Origin: Owenweeksia sp.
GTDB lineage: Bacteria; Bacteroidota; Bacteroidia; Flavobacteriales; Schleiferiaceae
DNA length: 44,860 bases
Direction: 5' to 3'
Assembly (NCBI GenBank): GCA_028277105.1
Contig: JANQHO010000114.1
Coordinates: 1 to 44,860, forward strand
Shown: piece after piece, positions 33,934 through 42,781 of the stretch
Layout: each line of letters starts with the position of its first letter
Position numbering within the stretch: the first letter of the stretch is position 1
Notes under the pieces: generated by a model
What the model was told of the DNA's origin: nothing
The model's database searches: none
Seen by the model: the letters and a program-made list of their open reading frames with translations, nothing else
Translations under genes and position numbers: made by a program

Positions 33934-34893
33934 ATGCCAAATATCAGCCGGGAAAAAGAACTGCAACAGCTTTACGACAGAATAATGGGTCGTGAAAACC
34001 TGTTACTTTATGGCCCCGGCAGGATGGGAAAAACCTATCTGATTCAATTACTGCAGGAAAAACTGCAGGGAAGAAGGGTTTGTTTTTATCGGAGCCTTCG
34101 CGGCATACTCAGCTCTTCCCAGTACATCAATGAACTGGTGCGCGACCTCAAAAAAGAGGCTCTCAAACACGCCAGCCTTGAATACCGCCTGCGCAGGTTT
34201 TTGGACGAAAACCCTTATGACAAATTGCAGGAAATGGACGAGATGAAAAGCTGGTTTGAGGGCCTTACTGCTACCCTGGAACAGATCTCGCTTGACTTCC
34301 TCTTTATTTTTGAAGACTGGCATGAGTGGGAATTTGAAGAAAGCCAGCCCAACCTGTTAAAGCATTTTAAAAAGCTCAATAAAGCCCGTAATATTCAATT
34401 GCTCATCACTTCCCATCGGCCCGAAGATTTTTCCAAACTGGATTGTTCCTATTATGAAGTCCCTCCGGTTACAACCGAAAAATTACTGAGGTCCGTTTCA
34501 ACCATCAACAATGAGAAAGAAGCAAAAACACTTGTGAACTTCGCACATGGTAACACCGGGTATTTACTGCGTATACTGGATCACATTGAAAAAACCGGTT
34601 CTGCAGATAAAGCCCTGCTTTCTTTCTGCAGTGAATTGCATTCGGCTTTTTTCAAAATGAAATTCCGCTTTACCGATCTGCAATGGCGCTTATTGAGGGC
34701 AATTGCCAAAGATGAAAGGGTTTTACAACCCCATTCCTTCGATTTTCTGGTAAAACACAAACTGGGAGCTGCCAGCAGTGTGGAAAGAGCCCTTAAAAAC
34801 CTATCCGATTCGCAAATGATCGAAAAAACGGAAGAAGGTTGGACTGTAAGCAATGTGCTTTTGTTGCGTTGGATACAATGGTTGTATTCGTAA
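33934..34893 (+). CDS. AAA-type ATP-binding protein (archaeal ATPase-like)
   Basis: This 319-residue protein has a P-loop LLYGPGRMGKTYLI near residues 24-37, a hydrophobic strand ending in acidic residues (FLFIFEDWHEW) as Walker B, and SHRPEDF that matches a sensor region. The C-terminal third looks like a winged helix (DSQMIEKTEEGWTVSNVLL). This layout is that of the small archaeal-ATPase or STAND-like group, which couple ATP to DNA or protein interaction. It is cytosolic and stands alone between RidA and ileS. Its role is unknown. Confidence 0.7.
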   Translation: MPNISREKELQQLYDRIMGRENLLLYGPGRMGKTYLIQLLQEKLQGRRVCFYRSLRGILSSSQYINELVRDLKKEALKHASLEYRLRRFLDENPYDKLQEMDEMKSWFEGLTATLEQISLDFLFIFEDWHEWEFEESQPNLLKHFKKLNKARNIQLLITSHRPEDFSKLDCSYYEVPPVTTEKLLRSVSTINNEKEAKTLVNFAHGNTGYLLRILDHIEKTGSADKALLSFCSELHSAFFKMKFRFTDLQWRLLRAIAKDERVLQPHSFDFLVKHKLGAASSVERALKNLSDSQMIEKTEEGWTVSNVLLLRWIQWLYS

Positions 34894-34964
34894 CTCGCTT
34901 TCATTACAGATAATAACACCTGCTCCTACTTACCCGGCAAGTGCTCCAAAACACGGATATTCCC

Positions 34965-34972
34965 TAACTTTG
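34965..34972 (+). promoter_or_regulatory. -7 promoter box of ileS
   Basis: TAACTTTG matches TAnnTTTG and lies 25 bp before the ATG at 34998. It should drive ileS and perhaps the DksA-like gene and lspA, although the second also has its own box. Confidence 0.45.
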
Positions 34973-34997
34973 CGCCTCTTTTTACAAAAGCGCACCA

Positions 34998-37900
34998 ATG
35001 GCCCGCAAATACCCTGAACCCAAAGGATTGAACCTGCCGGAAATTCATCGGCAGATCCTGGAAAACTGGCAACAGAACCATGTTTTTGATGAAAGTGTAA
35101 CTACCCGCGAGGGCAAGGATAACTTTGTCTTTTACGAAGGTCCCCCTTCAGCCAATGGTATGCCCGGTATTCACCACGTTATGGGGCGCACCATAAAAGA
35201 TATCTTCTGTCGCTTTAAAACCCTGCAGGGCTATCAGGTTAAACGCAAAGCAGGCTGGGATACCCACGGCTTGCCGGTTGAGCTGGGTGTGGAGAAAGAA
35301 CTGGGTATTACCAAAGAAGATATAGGTAAAAAAATATCGGTAGAAGAATACAATGAAGCCTGCCGCAAAGCAGTGATGCGCTACACCGGTGTATGGAATG
35401 ACCTGACTGAAAAAATGGGTTACTGGGTAGATATGGACAACCCCTATATCACCTACAAAACCAAATACATGGAATCGGTCTGGTGGCTACTCGAGCAATT
35501 GTGGGATAAAGAGCTGCTCTATAAAGGTTATACCATTCAGCCTTATTCTCCTAAAGCCGGTACCGGTCTGAGTTCCCACGAACTGAATATGCCAGGTTGT
35601 TATCGCAATGTAAAAGACACCTCGGTCATAGCCCAGTTCCCGGCTGTACAAAATGAAAGGTTTAAAGAAGTTTTTGGAGATGCCGTTAAGGAAGGAGATA
35701 AAGTTTACTTCCTGGCCTGGACCACCACACCCTGGACCTTACCTTCCAACACAGCTCTTACTGTGGGCAAAAAGATCGGGTATGTCATGGTGGAAAGCTT
35801 CAATCAATATACTCATAAGTGCCAAAAAGTAGTTCTCGCCAAAAATCTTCTCGAGAAATATTTTAAAACAGACCTTCAGGATCAGCCCTTGGAGAGTTAT
35901 GATAGTAAAGGCAAGAATATTCCCTGGCATATTGTGTGGGAAGGCACAGGCAGTGATTTACTCCATCTGCAATACCAACAATTACTGCCCTATGCTCAGC
36001 CCCACGAAAATGCCGATCAGGCTTTTCAGTTCATCCCTGGTGATTTTGTCACTACGGAAGACGGTACTGGTATCGTTCACACTGCCCCCACCTTTGGGGC
36101 CGATGATGCCAAGGTCGCCAAGGATGCCGGAGTTCCTCCCATGCTGGTAATGGATGATAACAATAACCCTGTTCCCCTGGTCGATCTGCAAGGCCGCTTT
36201 ACGAAGCACATGGGTAACCTGGCCGGGAAATACGTGAAAAACGAGTATTACGCAGAAGGCGAAGCACCTGAAAAGTCAGTGGATGTAGAAATTGCTATCA
36301 AGCTTAAAGAAGAGAACAAGGCCTTTAAGGTTGAGAAATACGAACACAGCTACCCCCACTGCTGGCGCACCGATAAGCCGGTTTTGTACTACCCTCTGGA
36401 CAGCTGGTTCATCCGCGTTACCGCTGAAAAAGAAAAGCTGGTAAGCCTGAATAACACCATTAACTGGAAGCCCAAAGCCACCGGGGAAGGCCGTTTTGGC
36501 AACTGGCTGGAAAACGCCAACGACTGGAACCTCTCCCGTTCCCGCTTCTGGGGTATCCCCTTACCGATCTGGAGTACGGAAGACGGAAGCGAAAAGAAAG
36601 TGTTTGGCAGCGTAGCAGAGCTGAAGCAAGCCTGTGACGAAGCAGTAAAAGCAGGCTTGATAGACAGTCACCCTTTTGAAAGCTTTGAACCGGGTAATAT
36701 GGCTGATGCCAACTATGATGCAGTTGATCTCCACCGGCATGTGGTAGATCAGATCGTATTGCTTTCCGATGGTGGCAAGCCCATGAAGCGCGAAGCCGAC
36801 CTGATCGATGTTTGGTTTGACTCTGGCGCCATGCCTTACGCCCAGTTGCATTACCCTTTTGAAAACGAGGTGGCTTTTAAAAATAGCTATCCGGCTGATT
36901 TTATTGCCGAGGGAGTGGACCAGACCCGGGGTTGGTTTTATACCCTGCATACGATTGCCGGTTTGGTCTTTAATTCCGTGGCCTATAAAAATGTTGTATC
37001 CAACGGCCTGGTGCTGGATAAGAACGGGCAAAAGATGTCTAAGCGACTGGGTAACGCGGTTGATCCTTTTGAAACCCTGGACAAGTATGGCGCAGATGCC
37101 GTACGCTGGTATATGATCTCCAACGCCCAGCCCTGGGACAATCTTAAATTCGACCTGGAGGGTATAACCGAGGTACAGCGAAAATTTTTCGGCACACTCT
37201 ATAATACCTATGCCTTTTTTGCTCTCTATGCCAATATAGACGAATTTGAGTGGAATGAACAGAAGCAAACAGCCGTAGCCGACCGCACCGAGCTGGACCG
37301 TTATATATTATCGCGCTTACAGGTGCTGAAGCAAATGGTTTACAGCAGCTTTAACGACTACGAACCCACCCGGGCCGCCAGGGCTATTTCCGACTTTGTA
37401 ACCGAAGAACTGAGCAACTGGTATGTACGCCTTTGCCGCAGAAGGTTCTGGAAAGGAGAAATGAGCGAAGACAAGCAAATGGCTTACGAAACGCTTTACG
37501 AATGCTTGCTCAGTATAAGCCAACTTATGAGTCCGGTAGCTCCCTTTTTTGCCGATTGGTTGTACCAGAACCTGGGTGGAGAAGAAAGATCCGTGCACCT
37601 CAGCTATCTTTTTCCGGTTAAGGAAGGGATCGTAAATATCCGGCTAAACGATCGCATAGCTCTGGCCCAACAGGTAATTTCCATGACTTTTTCCCTGCGC
37701 AAGCGGGAAATGATCAAAGTACGGCAGCCCTTACAAAAAATGATGATCCCTGCCTTAACCGCAGAAACGGAAGATCTGCTCCAAAGTATAGAACCCATCA
37801 TCCTCTCTGAAACCAATATCAAGGAATTGGAGATCATAAAAGACACTTCTGGCATACTGGTGAAGAAGATAAAACCAGACTTCAAAAAGCTGGGGCCTAA

Positions 37901-38381
37901 ATACGGTAAGCTCATGAAGCAGGTGGCCGGAGCCATTGCTAAAATGACTCAGGATGAGATACAAAAACTGGAACAGGAAAAGGAACTTTTATTGAAATTA
38001 GACGATGAAGATATAAACCTCAGCCTGGACGATGTAGAGATCACAACGGAAGATATTCCCGGCTGGTTAGTGATGACCGAAGGCGGGATGACTGTAGCCC
38101 TGGATATTACTATTAACGATGAACTGCGTTACGAAGGCATTGCCCGTGAACTGGTGAACCGCATTCAGAATCTCCGCAAAGATTCCGGTCTGGAAGTTAC
38201 GGACCGTATCAGGCTCAAGATACTGGGAAGTGAGGAGATCAGGAAAGCGGTAGCCCATAACAAATCATATATTACAACAGAGACCCTGGCCAATGAATTA
38301 AACGTGGTAGAAGAAATGGTCGGAGGCGAAAGCTTTGAATTTGATGACGTGCAAACCACTATCCATTTAGAGAAAGCCTGA
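34998..38381 (+). CDS. ileS: Isoleucyl-tRNA synthetase
   Basis: This 1127-residue class I synthetase charges tRNA-Ile. The HIGH-type motif appears as PSANGMPGIHHVMGR near residue 53, in the form used by Bacteroidota and eukaryote-like IleS, and the KMSKR loop is complete (GQKMSKRLGN). The editing (CP1) domain lies between, with WTTTPWTLPSN near residues 240-250. The C-terminal anticodon-binding helices and tail complete the usual length. It heads the conserved Bacteroidota block ileS, DksA-like gene, lspA. Confidence 0.95.
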   Translation: MARKYPEPKGLNLPEIHRQILENWQQNHVFDESVTTREGKDNFVFYEGPPSANGMPGIHHVMGRTIKDIFCRFKTLQGYQVKRKAGWDTHGLPVELGVEKELGITKEDIGKKISVEEYNEACRKAVMRYTGVWNDLTEKMGYWVDMDNPYITYKTKYMESVWWLLEQLWDKELLYKGYTIQPYSPKAGTGLSSHELNMPGCYRNVKDTSVIAQFPAVQNERFKEVFGDAVKEGDKVYFLAWTTTPWTLPSNTALTVGKKIGYVMVESFNQYTHKCQKVVLAKNLLEKYFKTDLQDQPLESYDSKGKNIPWHIVWEGTGSDLLHLQYQQLLPYAQPHENADQAFQFIPGDFVTTEDGTGIVHTAPTFGADDAKVAKDAGVPPMLVMDDNNNPVPLVDLQGRFTKHMGNLAGKYVKNEYYAEGEAPEKSVDVEIAIKLKEENKAFKVEKYEHSYPHCWRTDKPVLYYPLDSWFIRVTAEKEKLVSLNNTINWKPKATGEGRFGNWLENANDWNLSRSRFWGIPLPIWSTEDGSEKKVFGSVAELKQACDEAVKAGLIDSHPFESFEPGNMADANYDAVDLHRHVVDQIVLLSDGGKPMKREADLIDVWFDSGAMPYAQLHYPFENEVAFKNSYPADFIAEGVDQTRGWFYTLHTIAGLVFNSVAYKNVVSNGLVLDKNGQKMSKRLGNAVDPFETLDKYGADAVRWYMISNAQPWDNLKFDLEGITEVQRKFFGTLYNTYAFFALYANIDEFEWNEQKQTAVADRTELDRYILSRLQVLKQMVYSSFNDYEPTRAARAISDFVTEELSNWYVRLCRRRFWKGEMSEDKQMAYETLYECLLSISQLMSPVAPFFADWLYQNLGGEERSVHLSYLFPVKEGIVNIRLNDRIALAQQVISMTFSLRKREMIKVRQPLQKMMIPALTAETEDLLQSIEPIILSETNIKELEIIKDTSGILVKKIKPDFKKLGPKYGKLMKQVAGAIAKMTQDEIQKLEQEKELLLKLDDEDINLSLDDVEITTEDIPGWLVMTEGGMTVALDITINDELRYEGIARELVNRIQNLRKDSGLEVTDRIRLKILGSEEIRKAVAHNKSYITTETLANELNVVEEMVGGESFEFDDVQTTIHLEKA

Positions 38382-38396
38382 ACCTCATAAAATTTT

Positions 38397-38404
38397 TATA
38401 TTTG
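38397..38404 (+). promoter_or_regulatory. -7 promoter box of the DksA-like gene
   Basis: TATATTTG fits TAnnTTTG and lies 51 bp before the ATG at 38456, with no clear -33 TTG. It would give this gene and lspA a separate transcript with a leader of about 45 bases. Confidence 0.4.
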
Positions 38405-38455
38405 GCGGTCTTCGCAAAAATGTATTTTTAAGAAGAACCATTAATCCATAATACT

Positions 38456-38842
38456 ATGGCAGAGCAAAAAGAAAAAGTAAGATACTCTGATGAAGAGCTC
38501 GCAGAGTTCAAAGAGATCATTCTTAACAAAATAGAAAAAGCAGAACACGATTTAACCTTGCTGAAGGAAACCTTTGCTAACGACAAAAACAACGGTACCG
38601 ATGATACCTCACCTACCTTTAAAGCTTTTGAAGAAGGTAGCGATACCATGAGCAAAGAGGCCAACAGCCAGCTGGCAGCCCGCCAGGAAAAATTTATCCG
38701 CGACCTGAAAAACGCCATAACCCGTATTGAGAACAAGACCTATGGGATATGCCGTGTAACCGGCAAGCTTATTAGCAAGGAGCGCCTTAAATTGGTTCCC
38801 CACGCCACCCTTAGCATTGAAGCTAAAAACCGCCAGAAATAA
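38456..38842 (+). CDS. TraR/DksA family zinc-finger-like protein (degenerate finger)
   Basis: This 128-residue protein has the long coiled-coil N-terminus and the C-terminal DksA-type motif YGICRVTGKLISKERLKLVP. In DksA the finger has four cysteines; here only the first remains, and the later ones are replaced (HATLSIEAKNRQ). This form is usual for Bacteroidota relatives, so it is functional but cannot bind zinc as DksA does. DksA acts on RNA polymerase through its secondary channel; this one may do the same. It lies between ileS and lspA and its stop touches the lspA start. Confidence 0.82.
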   Translation: MAEQKEKVRYSDEELAEFKEIILNKIEKAEHDLTLLKETFANDKNNGTDDTSPTFKAFEEGSDTMSKEANSQLAARQEKFIRDLKNAITRIENKTYGICRVTGKLISKERLKLVPHATLSIEAKNRQK

Positions 38843-39433
38843 TTGAAACGGGCCCTGATTATTATACTTGGTGTTTTAGTGCTGGATCAGGCCCTGAAGA
38901 TTTGGATCAAAACCCATATGTATCTGGGCCAGGAGTACGTTATTACTGACTGGTTCATTATACATTTCACCGAGAATCCGGGTATGGCCTTTGGTTTTGA
39001 ATTTGGCGGCAACTACGGTAAACTGGCCCTTAGTATTTTTCGTCTTATCACCGTAGCCTTCATTTTCGTGTGGTTGAGAAACCTTATCGCCAAAAAGGCT
39101 AAACCCATCGCGATAGCAGCCGTAGCCCTCATCTTTGCCGGAGCCATCGGCAATATTCTGGATTCCCTTTTTTACGGTGTGCTTTTCAGCGATAGCTACG
39201 GGCAAGTGGCCACTTTTTTGCCCGATGAGGGTGGCTATGCCGGTTTTTTACACGGCCGGGTGGTGGATATGTTTTACTTTCCCCTTTTTAAAGGCTACCT
39301 GCCCGAATGGTTACCCATCTGGGGAGGAGATTATTTTATTTTCTTCCGTCCCATTTTCAATATAGCTGATTCTGCCATCTCTGTAGGAGTAGGACTTTTA
39401 TTGCTTTTCCAAAAGGCGGTTTTTAAGAATTAA
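38843..39433 (+). CDS. lspA: Lipoprotein signal peptidase (TTG start)
   Basis: This 196-residue inner-membrane aspartyl protease cleaves the signal of lipoproteins after lipid attachment. Four helices are visible, and the catalytic pair lies in GNILDSLFYG and FNIADSAISVG. The protein is longer than the 160-170 of Proteobacteria because of a loop between the catalytic segments, as usual in Bacteroidota. The start is TTG 38843, directly after the DksA-like stop TAA; no ATG lies before the first helix. It matures the adaptor lipoprotein encoded at 12538 among others. Confidence 0.92.
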   Translation: MKRALIIILGVLVLDQALKIWIKTHMYLGQEYVITDWFIIHFTENPGMAFGFEFGGNYGKLALSIFRLITVAFIFVWLRNLIAKKAKPIAIAAVALIFAGAIGNILDSLFYGVLFSDSYGQVATFLPDEGGYAGFLHGRVVDMFYFPLFKGYLPEWLPIWGGDYFIFFRPIFNIADSAISVGVGLLLLFQKAVFKN

Positions 39434-39461
39434 TTTCAATACTTTAGGGCAAAGCTTCCCT

Positions 39462-40718
39462 ATGAAATTAATACCCCTTCTTATAACACTGCTTTTTTCA
39501 AATTCCCTTTACCAACAGAATTTCACTATTCATTTTAATCAAGACTTCCATACTGAAGAAAAAGAGTCTCATGGTTTTACCATGACTTATAGTTTAGATA
39601 GTAATTATGTCGCCACCAGGCTTGGATCATACACCATAACTTTTCCCAAAAATTTTAGGGCTGTTGATACAGCTTTTGCTTCAGAATATTTCGTGGGGTT
39701 TCCCGGTGAAATATCAAGAGGGATTGGGCTTTTAATTGCCAATTATAAAAATGGCTTACCCCTCGTTTACGTAGACCAAAACAATAACCTAGACTTTTCT
39801 GATGACGGTGACCCCATACCCTATTCTGTAGAAGATTCCGCTTTTGTTCTTAGGTTTCACAACCAAAAAAACAAACAAGCACTATTTGAGGTCAAGTATT
39901 TTCTACCTAATGATACCGAAGAAAATTTAGAATCATTAGAAGAGTTTTTTCGTAGAAATGAGCTTGTTGAAAGTGGGGTCAAAATGCTAAAAGCCCGTTA
40001 TTGGCTCTACACTAAAAGACTGAATAACCGCATTGTCAAAACCAGCTTAAATGGCGATAGTGTAAAAGCCGCTATTATGGATTATAACTGCAATGGTTAT
40101 TTTAATGATATTGGTAAAGACCGGGTATTTATTGCTAAACCAAATATTACTTATACTTCCAATAAAAGTTCAGGTGCTTTTACATATTGGGGAGACACTA
40201 CCTTCTTTTCCTTTAAGGGTCAGGTTTATGAGATGATTGAGGTTGACTCCTTAGGAAGAAGTATCTCTTTTCAAAAAACCGATAAACATTTTGAAAAACC
40301 TTTAGCTTCTGGTGATCTGATGCCAGGATTTTGGCTAAAAACTATAGACCAAAAAGACAGTATATACTTACCTTCTCTACTTGATGGTCAAAAATATTTA
40401 TTAATCGATGTTTGGGGCAACTGGTGCAAAGGCTGTCATTCCAGCGCTGAAACAATCAAAAACATTGCTGAAGAGTTTTCCAAAAAATTAAAGGTCTTAG
40501 GTGTAAACAGTGGAGAGCCAGCAGAAACAGTCAAAAAATTTACTGAAAAGTACGGTCAAAAATGGACACAGACCTATGCTACCAAAGAGTTTATCAAAAC
40601 CTTTAGGGTTGACGCATACCCTTCTTTTATTTTAGTTGATCCTGAAGGCAAAATTATCAGCCTGCGAGCTTTCGCAGGTGAGATAGAAAAGCTTATGAAG
40701 CTTAAAGGAGGTTTCTAA
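39462..40718 (+). CDS. TlpA-like thioredoxin family protein, exported
   Basis: This 418-residue protein has a probable signal segment (MKLIPLLITLLFSNSLY) and a large N-terminal part of about 280 residues that I do not recognise. It ends in a thioredoxin-like domain with the redox pair WGNWCKGCH, followed by SFILVDPEGKI and the proline-containing loop (DAYPSF). It likely reduces or forms disulfides in the periplasm, as TlpA-type proteins do. Its base composition looks richer in A and T than the flanking genes. No partner gene is next to it. Confidence 0.75.
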   Translation: MKLIPLLITLLFSNSLYQQNFTIHFNQDFHTEEKESHGFTMTYSLDSNYVATRLGSYTITFPKNFRAVDTAFASEYFVGFPGEISRGIGLLIANYKNGLPLVYVDQNNNLDFSDDGDPIPYSVEDSAFVLRFHNQKNKQALFEVKYFLPNDTEENLESLEEFFRRNELVESGVKMLKARYWLYTKRLNNRIVKTSLNGDSVKAAIMDYNCNGYFNDIGKDRVFIAKPNITYTSNKSSGAFTYWGDTTFFSFKGQVYEMIEVDSLGRSISFQKTDKHFEKPLASGDLMPGFWLKTIDQKDSIYLPSLLDGQKYLLIDVWGNWCKGCHSSAETIKNIAEEFSKKLKVLGVNSGEPAETVKKFTEKYGQKWTQTYATKEFIKTFRVDAYPSFILVDPEGKIISLRAFAGEIEKLMKLKGGF

Positions 40719-40726
40719 AAATAGGC

Positions 40727-40747
40727 ATACCTAAGATTTTTAGGTAT
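40727..40747. promoter_or_regulatory. Candidate PadR operator overlapping a promoter
   Basis: ATACCTAA and TTAGGTAT form a perfect 8-bp inverted repeat around GATTT, 9 bp before the PadR start codon. It partly overlaps TATATTTA (40745-40752), one base from TAnnTTTG, so a repressor bound here would block its own transcription. As a hairpin it could also end the upstream gene. Confidence 0.5.
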
Positions 40748-40756
40748 ATTTATCCC

Positions 40757-41101
40757 ATGAAAGATAATTCGCTGTTAAAGGGAACATTATCTATCCTTAT
40801 CCTTAAGCTGCTGGCTGATAACGGACAGATGTACGGCTATGAGGTAATCCAAAAAATAAAAGAGGTTAGCACAAACCAATTAAAGATTACCGAAGGAGCT
40901 TTATACCCTGCCTTGCACAAGCTGGAACAGGATGGTTTGCTTAAAACCGAGCACCGTAAGGTTTCCGGCAGGATAAGGAAATATTATTCCCTCAATGCCA
41001 AAGGTAAGCAGGCCAGTGAGGATAAACTACAACAGTTGCGCTCCTTTTTGTCGTCAGTCCAAATGATCGTTAACCCCCCAAACATCGCTGATGAAGGCTG
41101 A
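40757..41101 (+). CDS. PadR family transcriptional regulator
   Basis: This 114-residue winged-helix regulator opens LLKGTLSILILKLLADNGQM followed by YGYEVIQKI, the PadR signature, and has ITEGALYPALHKLEQDGLL as the recognition helix. It has a short C-terminus, as in group 2 (PadR-s2) members. It overlaps the start of the next gene by 11 bases. It likely represses its own unit through the inverted repeat upstream, and its neighbours are membrane-related, as is common for PadR in Bacteroidota. Confidence 0.88.
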   Translation: MKDNSLLKGTLSILILKLLADNGQMYGYEVIQKIKEVSTNQLKITEGALYPALHKLEQDGLLKTEHRKVSGRIRKYYSLNAKGKQASEDKLQQLRSFLSSVQMIVNPPNIADEG

Positions 41102-41339
41102 AAAAATAGAAGTTATCCGCAAATACCTCCAGCAGAATGGAGTAGAGTACTACGATATACAGGCCGAGTTAATCGATCATTTTGCAACATCTGTAGAAAA
41201 TGTTCAGCGGGAAAAGCCGGGGATTGGTTTTGTGGAAGCACTGCATCTTTCACACAAAAAGTTCGGGGGTCAAAAAGGCTTTATGAAATACACCGAGCAA
41301 GCCCGGAAAGACGTACAGAAAAAACCTGGTTGCTGGTAG
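41091..41339 (+). CDS. N-terminal part of a PadR-associated protein (probable frameshift)
   Basis: This 82-residue piece is soluble and matches the start of proteins usually found after PadR in Bacteroidota (EYYDIQAELIDHFATSVE, then ALHLSHKKFGGQKGF). In these relatives one protein continues into a membrane domain. Here the frame stops at 41337-41339, just after a run of six A (41319-41324), and the membrane part continues in the -1 frame at 41330. It should therefore be read with the next entry as one broken or shifted gene. A sequencing error in the A-run is a real alternative. Confidence 0.65.
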   Translation: MKAEKIEVIRKYLQQNGVEYYDIQAELIDHFATSVENVQREKPGIGFVEALHLSHKKFGGQKGFMKYTEQARKDVQKKPGCW

Positions 41340-41737
41340 GTAAAACGGCCCTGCGCTTTTTGCGCTGGCCTCATGCTTTAGCCACGGCTATAGTTTACCT
41401 GTGCTGGTATCTGCTTTTGAAAAACGATATTGTGTCGCCTCAATACACCAGCTATTACCTCATCTTTCTTTCCGGTTTTGCCATAGCTGCACTCATCAAT
41501 GAATTCTACCTCCGGAAGATACAATGGTATTTGCCCAGGCAGTCAAACCGGGCACTGGCCTGGATCATTTATTGCGCTTTCTATTTTCCATCATTGATCA
41601 TAGCTGACGGAAAGGTCGGTTTACATATAAACGTCACATTCTTTACGCTATTTACCATTCTTACCATCTGCATGGTACTAGTTCCCCGTATCATGACAAA
41701 GCAGGTAACACAGTTATACGACCCACTCAATATCTGA
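41330..41737 (+). CDS. Membrane part of the PadR-associated protein (-1 frame)
   Basis: This 135-residue piece has about four hydrophobic helices and starts, formally, at TTG 41330. Joined to the preceding piece in the -1 frame it gives a continuous chain KKTWLLVGKTALRFLRWP, natural for this family, and a total of about 210 residues. A slip on the A6 run, a mutation or a base-call error would all give this picture. Independent start at TTG is less likely because no ribosome binding site is seen. Confidence 0.65.
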   Translation: MLVGKTALRFLRWPHALATAIVYLCWYLLLKNDIVSPQYTSYYLIFLSGFAIAALINEFYLRKIQWYLPRQSNRALAWIIYCAFYFPSLIIADGKVGLHINVTFFTLFTILTICMVLVPRIMTKQVTQLYDPLNI

Positions 41738-41763
41738 AACACTTTTTATGACGTTTTTCGCCT

Positions 41764-41771
41764 TAGCTTTG
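41764..41771 (+). promoter_or_regulatory. -7 promoter box of the sugar-phosphate isomerase gene
   Basis: TAGCTTTG fits TAnnTTTG and lies 20 bp before the GTG at 41792. A T-rich stretch precedes it but no clear TTG. Confidence 0.4.
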
Positions 41772-41791
41772 ACATTCTAAAATAAGCTCCA

Positions 41792-42781
41792 GTGAAAGAA
41801 CTCATTGCCCATTTTAGCCAGCACCTTAAAGACGCTCTGGAAACCATTGCCAGAACCAATCTTAAAAAACCTGCATCACCCATTCAAAATATAGTGATCA
41901 CCGGCCTGGGCGGTTCAGGTATAGGCGGAACCATTACCAGCGAAATAGCCGCTCCCCTGGCCTCCGTTTCCATCCTGGTCAATAAGGATTACAAACTGCC
42001 TGCTTTCGTCAATGAAAACACTCTGGTAATTGCCTGTTCCTACAGCGGTAATACGGAAGAAACCCTGGCTGCTTTGGATGTTGCCATGGCTAAAAAGGCT
42101 GAAATTGCCTGTATTACTTCCGGGGGAAGGCTCAAAGAAATTGCTGATAATAAAGGCTTCAACTGTCTCAGTATGAGCGGGGGCAACCCTCCCCGCAGTA
42201 TGCTGGCTTATTCTTTTGCTTACCTCCTCTACCTACTGCAATTTTATGATGTTGCTTCGTTGAATACAGAATTGGAGATCAAGGCTGCTGCTGAGTTACT
42301 GGACCGGGAAGAAGAAAATATCCAAAGAGAAGCCCTGGAACTGGCAGAAAAACTCAAGGGAAAAATCACTACTATCTATGCAGTAGCTGGCAGTTTGGGC
42401 ATTGCCTCACGCTTGCGTCAGCAACTAAATGAAAACTCCAAAATGCTGGCCTGGGAAGCCGAGATCCCTGAAATGAACCACAATGAACTGGTAGGCTGGG
42501 AAGGAGGAAGCTCACAATTTGCTGCCTTGTTCTTGCGCCATCACACGGACTTTATTCGCAGTCAGAAACGCATAGAGATCATTAAAGGCATCATCTCTCA
42601 AAAGACCGATACGGTGCTGGAAGTATGGAGCAAAGGAAGTTCTGCCATTCAGAAAGCTTTATACCTCATCCACTTAGGCGACTGGATCTCTTTTTTTCTT
42701 TCCGAAATGAACGGAGTTGACATCATGGACATTAAATCGATCGATCTCCTGAAGTCAGAACTGGCTAAAATCCCCGTGTAA
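41792..42781 (+). CDS. Bifunctional phosphoglucose/phosphomannose isomerase (SIS domain)
   Basis: This 329-residue enzyme interconverts glucose-6-phosphate or mannose-6-phosphate with fructose-6-phosphate. Two SIS domains are seen; the first has GLGGSGIGGTITSE and CSYSGNTEETL that hold the phosphate, and the second EMNHNELVGW with the catalytic glutamate and histidine. The start is GTG 41792. It is a known fusion-type enzyme in archaea and some bacteria including Bacteroidota. It overlaps the lipB ATG by one base (TAATG), so the two are co-translated. Confidence 0.88.
   Translation: MKELIAHFSQHLKDALETIARTNLKKPASPIQNIVITGLGGSGIGGTITSEIAAPLASVSILVNKDYKLPAFVNENTLVIACSYSGNTEETLAALDVAMAKKAEIACITSGGRLKEIADNKGFNCLSMSGGNPPRSMLAYSFAYLLYLLQFYDVASLNTELEIKAAAELLDREEENIQREALELAEKLKGKITTIYAVAGSLGIASRLRQQLNENSKMLAWEAEIPEMNHNELVGWEGGSSQFAALFLRHHTDFIRSQKRIEIIKGIISQKTDTVLEVWSKGSSAIQKALYLIHLGDWISFFLSEMNGVDIMDIKSIDLLKSELAKIPV

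Noticed and set aside
36561..37268. 235-codon minus-strand frame inside ileS
   Set aside because: It is antisense to the conserved catalytic part of ileS, and the predicted protein shows no domain.
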